Assembly (NCBI GenBank): GCA_017533165.1 | Contig: JAFXIM010000126.1 | Coordinates: 1-5,231 of the forward strand | From: Eggerthellaceae bacterium | GTDB lineage: Bacteria; Actinomycetota; Coriobacteriia; Coriobacteriales; Eggerthellaceae | DNA: 5,231 nucleotides | Direction: 5' to 3' | Shown here: positions 1 to 4,567 of the stretch, one piece after another | Position numbering within the stretch: position 1 is the first letter of the stretch | Layout of the letters: each line of letters starts with the position of its first letter | Notes under the pieces: generated by a model | What the model saw: only the letters and a program-made list of their open reading frames with translations | The model's database searches: none | Told to the model about the DNA's origin: nothing | Program-made: the position numbers and the translations under genes

Positions 1-536
1 AGCGCGTTGTCGGGCATGGGGATATCGTCGATCTTGACGCCTTTGCTGTTGGAATGATGCCTCATGCGCGGCACCACGTACTCAGACAGGCCGACGTCCC
101 CGTTGCCAAGCGACGAAACAACGCTCATGGACCCAACCAGCGCCTCTTCCTCGATGAGATTGGCGATGAGCGTAGTTGACGACACGCATTCAATGCCAAC
201 TTTGCGGAAGATGCGAATGTTTTTGGGGTTGTTCACACGCGCGATAACGCGAGGCACGTTGAACACGCTGTGCGCGATTTCGCAGGAGACCAGGTTGTTG
301 TCGTCCTGACCCGTGGTCGCCACGAACACGTCCGCACGGCGAATGCCGGCGTCCTCCTGGTAACGGGAGTCGCAGCCGTCACCATGGATGACCATGTAAC
401 GGCCCTGCAGCTCAACCGAGAGCCTATCGGCCGTAGAGAGCTTCGACTCGATGACCGCCACCTCGTTTCCGCTCTTGAGCAAGACGGAAGCGAGGTACGA
501 TCCGATCTTTCCGCCACCGGCAATTACGATATACAC
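1..536 (-). CDS. trkA: TrkA-family K+ uptake regulatory protein (second of tandem pair), 3' end outside window
   Basis: Cytosolic RCK/KTN-type regulator expected to bind NAD(H) or another nucleotide and gate a TrkH/KtrB-type potassium channel. About 178 residues are visible. A Rossmann fold opens the protein: beta-strand YIVIA, then GGGKIG (G7, G9, G12), with acidic E30 at the end of strand 2, HGDG at 51-54 and ATTGQDDNN near 73-81, all typical of TrkA_N. The start of a TrkA_C domain follows before the sequence runs off the left edge. I chose the GTG at 536 because it lies directly before the first strand and has AAGGAAAGG 7 bases upstream; the ATG at 555 is out of frame. It sits 46 bases downstream of a paralogue in the same direction, so the two are probably one operon, like actinobacterial ceoB/ceoC. 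Whether it ends near 220 aa or continues into a second N domain cannot be seen. Confidence 0.93.
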   Translation of the reverse strand, partial: MYIVIAGGGKIGSYLASVLLKSGNEVAVIESKLSTADRLSVELQGRYMVIHGDGCDSRYQEDAGIRRADVFVATTGQDDNNLVSCEIAHSVFNVPRVIARVNNPKNIRIFRKVGIECVSSTTLIANLIEEEALVGSMSVVSSLGNGDVGLSEYVVPRMRHHSNSKGVKIDDIPMPDNA

Positions 537-543
537 TGCAGTG

Positions 544-552
544 CCTTTCCTT
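544..552 (-). promoter_or_regulatory. Ribosome binding site that fixes the GTG start at 536
   Basis: The minus strand reads AAGGAAAGG, 7 bases before the GTG at 536. This supports a GTG start for the TrkA-like gene over out-of-frame ATG codons nearby. It overlaps one copy of an 8-base direct repeat (552-559 and 562-569). Confidence 0.75.
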
Positions 553-582
553 CATGCGCCCTCATGCGCGAGCGCCCAGGGC

Positions 583-1242
583 CTAGTCTTGAATGAAACG
601 CGAGAATGCGGGAATGAGCTCATGGCGAACACAAGCGAGAACCGAGTCTCCATCGTAGAGAATGGAATCGCTTGTGGGAATGGATGACGCGGAGCCGTCG
701 CTGCGCTCGAAGGCGATGATGCGCACCTCGTGGTCGCGCTCAAGCTCGGAAACGCGGATGGTTTTCTTCCCCCTCCAGCTCAAATCAAGAGAGAAGCGCA
801 GCACCTCGAACTCGCCAAAGGTGTCGATATGGGACCCATGCCCTGAAACAATCTTGGAAAACACGTCCTCCGCGACAAGCGAGGTTCCGCAGACGTAGTC
901 GATGCCGAGCTGCATGTAAGCGCGCTCATGGTCGGGATTGTAGAGACGCGCGATGACATGCGGAACGTCAAATAGGAGGTTTGCCACCTTCGCGCACATG
1001 AGATTGGTGTTATCGAACTGCGTAACCGCGGCGAGAACATCGCATTCCTCAACACCCGCTTTTATGAGGGTGTCCTCATCAAAGCCCACCCCTTGCACGC
1101 GCGATCCGTTGAAGTTGCGACCCAAGTTGCCAAAGGCATCAGCGTTTCTGTCTATCACGCAAACGTTGTTGCCGTTATCAGAGAGCATGTTTGCCAACTG
1201 AGACCCCACGCGCCCACAGCCGACTACGATCACGTTGCTCAT
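583..1242 (-). CDS. trkA: TrkA-family K+ uptake regulatory protein (first of tandem pair)
   Basis: Complete 219-residue RCK-type protein, the usual length for single-unit TrkA/KtrA/CeoB proteins. The N domain (about 1-125) begins with strand NVIVVG and the nucleotide loop GCGRVG (G8, G10, G13), acidic D31 after strand 2, and AVTQFDNTN near 72-80. The usual GDG loop is GVG here (51-53). The C domain (about 137-219) has the TrkA_C pattern: W-x-GK-x-I, an EL, a hydrophobic HEVRIIAFER strand, P-T-S-D and DGDSVLACV. Role by family: a cytosolic ring regulating a TrkH/KtrB potassium channel. The ATG start has GAAAGGTGA upstream, with AAAGG 6 bases from the start. The downstream paralogue follows after 46 bases. 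The two proteins align along the whole N domain but are clearly diverged, so they probably form a heteromeric pair rather than a recent duplication. The 111 bases upstream show no promoter I would defend. Confidence 0.95.
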   Translation of the reverse strand: MSNVIVVGCGRVGSQLANMLSDNGNNVCVIDRNADAFGNLGRNFNGSRVQGVGFDEDTLIKAGVEECDVLAAVTQFDNTNLMCAKVANLLFDVPHVIARLYNPDHERAYMQLGIDYVCGTSLVAEDVFSKIVSGHGSHIDTFGEFEVLRFSLDLSWRGKKTIRVSELERDHEVRIIAFERSDGSASSIPTSDSILYDGDSVLACVRHELIPAFSRFIQD

Positions 1243-1353
1243 ACTTCACCTTTCAGCCGAATCAGGTGAGTTCATGGTAGCGCAGAACAGCGGAACAGTT
1301 CCACACAACATGGTTTAAGTTGACGAGAAGGTAAGCGAGACGGTCAAACGCGC

Positions 1354-2139
1354 TTAGATAATCTGCATCTGGGAAAGCGTCTTCTGATACCAGTCCAGAT
1401 AGGTGGGCGGGCAGTACTTCTTGGCGTTTGCTACGCTGATGGTGTGACCATAACCCTCAGACAGACCGGTCACATGGGCGTTGATGGCTTCTTCCCAACT
1501 GCCCCAAGAGGACTGACCCCAACCCCAAGCGTTGTGGTACTTGAAGCAATTGCGGCCCTTGGAGGACTCGGTGTTGGAGATAGCGGGGGAGAAACGCGGG
1601 TCCACGCCGTTTTCCCAAGCAGCCTCGGCAAACACAGCGCCGTATCCTGCCAGCGGGGAACCTGCGAGATAATTGTCGATGCGGACAGTCCACTCAGCCA
1701 TGAAAGCTTCCTTGCCCACGCTGAAGTCGACCGGGGTGAGTGCGAGAGAGCCTTCCTTGGCAAGCTGGGCCTCACGAGCTGCCTGGGCTTTTTCCATGGC
1801 TGCCTTTTCAGCCGCGATGCGAGCAGCCTCTTCCTCGGCTGCAATCTCCTCAACGCCAACGGTGACGTTGCGCTGAGCGGTGCTCTCGATGGAAACGCTT
1901 GCAGTGATGACGTCGGAGTCTTCGACGACGAATTCGTCTTCTGCAGCAGATGCTGGAGCGATGATTTGGGCGCTGGTGGTCTTGCCCAAGCCAAACACGG
2001 CGTTGCCCGTCGAAGCGGAAAGACCTGCGGACGCAAAGCCGAAGCCAATGCAGCCGGCAAGCACAAGAGAGGAACAGCAGACAGCCGCGATCTTCGCGGC
2101 AACGCTTACCTTCTTCGTTTCTTTTCGCTGTGCGACCAA
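1354..2139 (-). CDS. Secreted or lipid-anchored lysozyme-like cell-wall hydrolase (glucosaminidase/transglycosylase-like)
   Basis: Residues are numbered from a TTG start at 2139 (261 aa). A basic N-terminus (RKETKK) leads into a hydrophobic segment (about 14-40) containing L27-A28-G29-C30, a perfect lipobox, so export as a lipoprotein is likely. Hydrophobicity continues past the Cys, so an ordinary signal peptide or membrane anchor remains possible. A low-complexity acidic linker follows, then an Ala/Glu/Lys-rich probable coiled coil (about 97-130). The C-terminal domain (about 145-261) resembles GH73/SLT lysozyme-like folds: ISNTESS with candidate catalytic E191, HNAWGWG at 202-208, W-G-S-W-EEAI, and two cysteines (C198, C243) that could form a disulfide. 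Inferred role: cleavage of peptidoglycan glycan strands outside the cell. Start: the TTG at 2145 has its ribosome site only 1 base away, whereas the TTG at 2139 has 7-base spacing; no ATG or GTG lies in frame between the upstream stop and the lipobox region. The exact glycosidase class cannot be settled by eye. Confidence 0.88.
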   Translation of the reverse strand: MVAQRKETKKVSVAAKIAAVCCSSLVLAGCIGFGFASAGLSASTGNAVFGLGKTTSAQIIAPASAAEDEFVVEDSDVITASVSIESTAQRNVTVGVEEIAAEEEAARIAAEKAAMEKAQAAREAQLAKEGSLALTPVDFSVGKEAFMAEWTVRIDNYLAGSPLAGYGAVFAEAAWENGVDPRFSPAISNTESSKGRNCFKYHNAWGWGQSSWGSWEEAINAHVTGLSEGYGHTISVANAKKYCPPTYLDWYQKTLSQMQII

Positions 2140-2146
2140 GCGCAAA

Positions 2147-2153
2147 CCTTTCT
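2147..2153 (-). promoter_or_regulatory. Ribosome binding site deciding the hydrolase start
   Basis: The minus strand reads AGAAAGG. Spacing is 7 bases to the TTG at 2139 but only 1 base to the TTG at 2145, so the shorter reading is preferred. Both are in frame and differ by two residues. Confidence 0.6.
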
Positions 2154-2171
2154 CGGGCAGCGCACGAACTA

Positions 2172-2185
2172 ACCGCCTTGGCGGT
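2172..2185 (-). promoter_or_regulatory. Short inverted repeat in the hydrolase leader
   Basis: ACCGCC and GGCGGT are perfect complements around a 2-base centre. In RNA this would fold as a 5-bp stem with a 4-base loop, ending about 18 bases before the ribosome site. It lies inside the predicted leader of about 110 bases and could modulate translation or mRNA stability, or be an operator half-site pair. Function is unproven. Confidence 0.4.
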
Positions 2186-2254
2186 GACAGCGTGGTGGAT
2201 TAGAAGTGGGAGTGCTGCCGACGCGGCTCGTTATGCTGTTGTTTAACTCGGTAT

Positions 2255-2283
2255 ATTCTACCCTAGCGAGGTGTTTGGGGCAA
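2255..2283 (-). promoter_or_regulatory. Sigma-70-type promoter for the cell-wall hydrolase
   Basis: On the minus strand, the -35 TTGCCC (2278-2283, 4/6 to consensus) and -10 TAGAAT (2255-2260, 5/6) are separated by exactly 17 bases (2261-2277). Transcription would begin near 2248, giving a leader of about 110 bases before the TTG at 2139. This is the best promoter in the window, and it shows that the hydrolase can be transcribed independently of the corC-like gene upstream. Confidence 0.65.
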
Positions 2284-2299
2284 AAAGTTGTGGAGGCGC

Positions 2300-2350
2300 G
2301 TTCACGTTTTGTTCGCTTTTCGAGCACGGTTCAGCAACGGTTCTTTCCCG
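2300..2350. promoter_or_regulatory. Two pairs of 11-bp direct repeats (GTTC boxes), candidate response-regulator operator
   Basis: On the plus strand GTTC occurs at 2300, 2311, 2329 and 2340, so each pair is spaced 11 bp start to start and the pairs are 29 bp apart. The units are GTTCACGTTTT, GTTCGCTTTTC, GTTCAGCAACG and GTTCTTTCCCG. Tandem 11-bp units are the usual footprint of OmpR/PhoB-family regulators, and GTTCACG resembles the GTTCACC core of the actinobacterial PHO box. The array begins 17 bp upstream of the hydrolase -35 element, about -52 to -102 from the predicted start, a normal activator position. Which regulator binds, if any, is inference. Confidence 0.4.
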
Positions 2351-2378
2351 CATAGCAAGACCTTCAAACCACGAAATA

Positions 2379-2393
2379 TGGGGCTTTACCCCA
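2379..2393 (-). terminator. Weak hairpin downstream of the corC-like gene
   Basis: TGGGG and CCCCA form a 5-bp stem with a 5-base loop, extendable by a G-U pair. On the minus strand it is followed by TATTTCGT, a poor U tract. It lies about 115 bases past the corC-like stop, so it is a doubtful terminator for that gene; it is the only stem with such a tail in this gap. Confidence 0.3.
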
Positions 2394-2458
2394 CCTTAAG
2401 TCCACATATCTAGGGTTTTCAGCGCACCAAAAAGAGCGTCGGACTGAATCTGTTCGAC

Positions 2459-2488
2459 ATTCTTAAGAAAAAATTTATAAAATTTCAA
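2459..2488 (-). promoter_or_regulatory. AT-rich segment with a weak promoter-like pair
   Basis: Positions 2461-2489 are almost entirely A/T in an otherwise GC-rich region and include two AAATTT blocks. On the minus strand, TTGAAA (2483-2488, 5/6) and AAGAAT (2459-2464, 4/6) are 18 bases apart. It could be a distal promoter for the hydrolase or simply the loose AT-rich end of the corC transcript. No G/C stem precedes the T run, so it is not a standard terminator. The gap 2140-2507 holds no gene that I can support. Confidence 0.25.
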
Positions 2489-2507
2489 ACCCGGCGAACG
2501 GCGCTCT

Positions 2508-3335
2508 CTAGGCCTTTCGAGACACGCGAATAGTCGAGATTCGAGATCGACGCATCTTCTCGATCTTGAAAACCATGCCCTCAATTTCAAACTGCTGGCC
2601 CGTGCGGGGAACCACGTCAACAGCGTCCAAAAGCCAACCGGCTATGGTTTCGTAGTCATCGGACTCCTCCACCGGCCAGCCAAGATCCATGGCGTCTTCC
2701 ACGGGCAGACTGCCGTCAACACGCCAAACGCCCTCGCTTACGGTGGTCACCAAGTCGCGGTCATGATCGGTCTCGTCGATGATCTCGCCCACGATCTCCT
2801 CGACGATGTCCTCGATGGTGATGAAACCCGCAGTTCCGCCGTACTCATCAACCACGATGGCCATCTGGCGGCGCTGCTGCTGCATTTCGGAAAGAAGGGG
2901 AAACACGTCCTTTGTCTCGGGGATGAACATGGCCTCAAACATGAACTTGGTCACCGGCTCGTCGATGCGACCGTCCATAAGCGGACCGATCAGGTCCTTG
3001 TAATGAACGATGCCCACGATGTCGTCGATGTCATCGCGAAACACGGGAAGACGGGAATAGCCCGTGCCTCGCATGCGCTCAAGCGCCACGCGGCCGCTGT
3101 CCTTATCCTCTACGAGCATCATGTCAACGCGAGGAGTCATGATTTCATAAACCGACATGTCGCCAAGATCCAGGATATCGCGAATCATGCGCTTTTCGTC
3201 TTCGAGCAGCTCGTCATTGTCTGCCACCATGTCCTTGATTTCCTCTTCGGAAACCTGATTCCGCGCGCTGCGGCCGAACAGGTCAAAGAAGCCACTCTTC
3301 TCTCGCTTGGAGTCCCTATCGCGATCTTTGTCCAT
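2508..3335 (-). CDS. corC: CorC/HlyC-family protein with CBS pair and transporter-associated domain
   Basis: A 275-residue cytosolic protein of the layout and length of E. coli CorC (about 290 aa), without the DUF21 membrane domain found in longer relatives. Order: a highly charged start rich in Asp, Lys and Arg; a GFFDLFGR segment matching CorC N-termini; a helical lead-in EEEIKDM...LLEDEKRMIRDIL; IMTPRVD at 65-71 opening CBS 1; CBS 2 containing AIVVDEYGGTAGFITIEDI (DEYGGTAG at 163-170) and VGEIIDE; then a CorC_HlyC C-terminal domain (about 195-275). Family role: linked to Mg2+/Co2+ efflux, with CBS domains binding adenine nucleotides; the exact substrate here is unknown. The ATG at 3335 is the only start after the upstream in-frame stop, but has a poor ribosome site (GAG, 9 bases away). 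ATG 3230 (M36) has a better GAGGAA site, yet would delete conserved N-terminal sequence, so I keep 3335. The gene stands alone, behind two terminators. Confidence 0.92.
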   Translation of the reverse strand: MDKDRDRDSKREKSGFFDLFGRSARNQVSEEEIKDMVADNDELLEDEKRMIRDILDLGDMSVYEIMTPRVDMMLVEDKDSGRVALERMRGTGYSRLPVFRDDIDDIVGIVHYKDLIGPLMDGRIDEPVTKFMFEAMFIPETKDVFPLLSEMQQQRRQMAIVVDEYGGTAGFITIEDIVEEIVGEIIDETDHDRDLVTTVSEGVWRVDGSLPVEDAMDLGWPVEESDDYETIAGWLLDAVDVVPRTGQQFEIEGMVFKIEKMRRSRISTIRVSRKA

Positions 3336-3434
3336 GAGCTTGTGCTCTACCCCGCTTCATCTGGTGTGTACGTGTTGATGAGAACTGTATCACATGCCTG
3401 CGAGCATGAGGCCTGCAAGCCCCAGAATAGACAC

Positions 3435-3469
3435 GCGGCGGGACCTTCACACCATGAAGACCCCGCCGC
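3435..3469. repeat. Long GC-rich hairpin
   Basis: GCGGCGGG (3435-3442) pairs perfectly with CCCGCCGC (3462-3469). Inside, after a 2x2 internal loop, CTTCA pairs with TGAAG around the loop CACCA: 13 base pairs in all. There is no T-run on either side, so it is not a standard intrinsic terminator. It lies about 100 bases upstream of the corC-like start and would be in that gene's leader if transcription starts above it. Confidence 0.6.
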
Positions 3470-3487
3470 ATCAAAGAATGTGACTCC

Positions 3488-3512
3488 GTGCGGGGAACTA
3501 GGGGAACCGCAC
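3488..3512. repeat. Hairpin whose loop contains a tandem GGGGAAC repeat
   Basis: GTGCGG (3488-3493) pairs with CCGCAC (3507-3512). Across the loop lie two direct copies of GGGGAAC (3492-3498 and 3501-3507), 9 bp apart. The mix of inverted and direct repeats suggests either protein binding or alternative RNA pairing. No family was recognised. Confidence 0.45.
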
Positions 3513-3526
3513 TTCGTCAGTATGGC

Positions 3527-3548
3527 AAAAAAGCAGAGGGCTGCTTTT
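3527..3548 (-). terminator. Intrinsic terminator, minus strand
   Basis: On the minus strand AAAAGCAG-CCCT-CTGCTTTT forms an 8-bp stem with a 4-base loop, running into six T residues (3532 down to 3527). It lies about 110 bases downstream of the purC terminator stem, so it is either a backup terminator for purC or the end of a separate short transcript from 3549-3628. Read the other way it has a shorter T run and might act in both directions. Confidence 0.65.
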
Positions 3549-3551
3549 ACC

Positions 3552-3589
3552 GGCATGAAGCGCAGATTAGAGGGATGGCGCTTGATGCC
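3552..3589. repeat. Long near-perfect hairpin upstream of the second terminator
   Basis: GGCATGAAGCGC (3552-3563) and GCGCTTGATGCC (3578-3589) pair at 11 of 12 positions with one G-G mismatch, around a 14-base loop. On the minus strand it is preceded by a 6-pair stem with a GUAA (GNRA-type) tetraloop (3595-3610) and followed 3 bases later by the terminator at 3527-3548. This arrangement of stem, stem, terminator is what a small RNA would look like. Confidence 0.55.
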
Positions 3590-3616
3590 ACAACAGAGGC
3601 TTACGCCTCCGCTGCC

Positions 3617-3664
3617 GAAAACAAAATACGCCCCTCAGGCGTTTGCATGAATACCTGAGGGGCG
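3617..3664 (-). terminator. Strong intrinsic terminator of purC
   Basis: CGCCCCTCAGG (3629-3639) and CCTGAGGGGCG (3654-3664) form a perfect 11-bp stem around a 14-base loop. On the minus strand the stem is followed at once by TATTTTGTTTTC (3628 to 3617). It begins about 70 bases past the purC stop. The plus-strand side lacks a T-run, so it acts on leftward transcripts. Confidence 0.85.
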
Positions 3665-3686
3665 AACGAACTTCGGTTTTCCGTGA

Positions 3687-3702
3687 ACGGCAAAATTGCC
3701 GT
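3687..3702. repeat. Inverted repeat just past purC
   Basis: ACGGCAA and TTGCCGT are perfect complements around two A residues. It lies 33 bases beyond the purC stop, ahead of the terminator. It has no T tail on the minus strand and may only stabilise the 3' end of the message. Confidence 0.4.
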
Positions 3703-3734
3703 CTGAACACGCCTTCTATCTCACGCTAAAGCGC

Positions 3735-4421
3735 TTAAGCGAAGAAGAGCTCCGACAGAGTCATGGGATCGATGTAGGCGCCGTCCTTGTAAACGCGCAT
3801 GTTGCCAGATGCGATTTCGTCAATGAGAATGACCGCGCCCTCTGCGTCATAGCCAAACTCGAACTTGATGTCATAGAGGACCAGGCCCTTCTCGGCGAGG
3901 TCGTCGGCAACGATCTGGGTGATCTTCTGGGTCATGTCCTTCAGGGAGTCGTACTGCTCAGCAGTCATGACGCCAAGCGCAACCAGGCCGTCCTTGGTTA
4001 CCAGAGGATCGCCAAGCGCGTCGTTCTTGAAGGTGGTCTCAACGTATGCGGGCAGATCCGCGCCCTCTTCGATGTACTGACCGTAACGACGGAAGAAGGA
4101 GCCGACCGCCTTGTGGCGACAGATAACCTCGAGGCCCTGGCCGAAAACCTTTGCAGGCAGGACTTCCATGGTAGTGTTGGCGAGGTCAGCGCTGACGTAG
4201 TGGGTCTTGATGCCCGCTGCGTTGATCTTCTCGAAGAAGTAGATGGACATGCGCAGGTTGACGTCGCCTACGCCCTCGATGGTGAGGCCGACGGCATTCT
4301 CGCCCGGATCGAACACGCCGTCCTGACCCGTGCAGTCATCCTTGAACTTCAGCAGGTAGTTGCCGTTGTCGAGGGCGAAGACGTCCTTGGTCTTGCCAGA
4401 GTAAACGAGCTCGTTTGCCAT
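3735..4421 (-). CDS. purC: Phosphoribosylaminoimidazole-succinocarboxamide synthase (SAICAR synthetase)
   Basis: Cytosolic purine-biosynthesis enzyme: CAIR + L-aspartate + ATP gives SAICAR + ADP + Pi. The 228 residues are close to the usual 235-250. Recognisable blocks in order: YSGKTKDVF at 7-15 (the family's Y-x-GK-x-K start), [11 protein letters not shown] at 25-35, [17 protein letters not shown] at 98-114 (substrate/ATP-binding block), LYDIKFEFG at 182-190 and DEIASGNMR at 201-209, the diagnostic D-E-I...MR motif. The ATG start is firm: AGGAGG (4435 down to 4430) lies 8 bases upstream. It ends just after the DEI...MR block plus about 19 residues, so it is slightly short but all core motifs are present. 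It stands alone, 146 bases downstream of the PH-domain gene and closed by a strong terminator; no other pur gene is adjacent. No clear promoter or purine riboswitch was seen upstream. Confidence 0.97.
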   Translation of the reverse strand: MANELVYSGKTKDVFALDNGNYLLKFKDDCTGQDGVFDPGENAVGLTIEGVGDVNLRMSIYFFEKINAAGIKTHYVSADLANTTMEVLPAKVFGQGLEVICRHKAVGSFFRRYGQYIEEGADLPAYVETTFKNDALGDPLVTKDGLVALGVMTAEQYDSLKDMTQKITQIVADDLAEKGLVLYDIKFEFGYDAEGAVILIDEIASGNMRVYKDGAYIDPMTLSELFFA

Positions 4422-4429
4422 GTCGGATT

Positions 4430-4435
4430 CCTCCT
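4430..4435 (-). promoter_or_regulatory. Consensus ribosome binding site of purC
   Basis: The minus strand reads AGGAGG, 8 bases before the ATG at 4421. It is the strongest ribosome site in the window, implying efficient translation of purC compared with its neighbours. Confidence 0.85.
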
Positions 4436-4530
4436 GTACTCACGATGATATGAAAGCTCATCGGTTTGGTGCTTTAACCCAACCAGTTTACCGTGATCGC
4501 CAGTCCAGCCTCGCCTAAATCAGCCGCTAT

Positions 4531-4547
4531 GGCGTGATTTTTACGCC
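4531..4547. repeat. Hairpin between the PH-domain gene and purC
   Basis: GGCGT and ACGCC form a 5-bp stem, extendable by G-U and A-U pairs to a 3-base loop, about 20 bases past the PH-domain stop. It lacks a downstream T-run on the minus strand (ATAGCGG follows), so it is at best a weak terminator. The rest of 4422-4567 shows no convincing promoter. Confidence 0.35.
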
Positions 4548-4567
4548 TATGAAACCTTAATCGCACC

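Larger units (their letters stand above)
3336..3734. other. Gene-free, hairpin-rich intergenic region between purC and the corC-like gene
   Basis: These 399 bases carry no ORF I accept. They hold at least nine inverted repeats: 3336-3347 (GAGC/GCTC), 3393-3408 (CATGC/GCATG), 3435-3469, 3488-3512, 3529-3548, 3552-3589, 3595-3610, 3629-3664 and 3687-3702. Two are good minus-strand terminators and are listed separately. No promoter for the corC-like gene is convincing. A small RNA or a structured leader is possible. Confidence 0.6.

Noticed and set aside
1342..1347. TTGACC resembling a -35 element upstream of the trk pair
   Set aside because: No acceptable -10 hexamer lies 16-18 bases downstream on the minus strand.
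1444..2172. 242-codon open frame on the plus strand
   Set aside because: Antisense to the hydrolase, whose signal segment and catalytic domain are clear; a shadow.
2140..2250. A c-di-AMP (ydaO-type) riboswitch in the hydrolase leader
   Set aside because: Such riboswitches precede wall hydrolases and K+ uptake genes, but this leader is short, has only one small stem and lacks the conserved motifs that I would expect.
2419..2460. 13-codon minus-strand ORF just below the AT-rich island
   Set aside because: ATG without a ribosome site, no attenuator-like codon run, and no clear paired terminator; too little to call a leader peptide.
3347..3556. 69-codon minus-strand ORF in the purC-corC gap
   Set aside because: Its early codons are the T6 terminator hairpin itself and it has no ribosome site; Cys-rich composition comes from the hairpins.
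3566..3593. Promoter-like TTGTGG and TCTAAT with 16-base spacing on the minus strand
   Set aside because: The -35 matches only 3/6, and transcription would hit the terminator at 3527-3548 within about 30 bases; both hexamers also fall in the long hairpin.
2763..3650. 295-codon open frame on the plus strand
   Set aside because: Antisense to the corC-like gene and then runs through the hairpin-rich gap and into the stem of the purC terminator; no domain visible.
3696..4448. 250-codon open frame on the plus strand
   Set aside because: It is fully antisense to purC, whose motifs, start and ribosome site are unmistakable; the open frame is a codon-bias shadow and its translation shows no recognisable domain.
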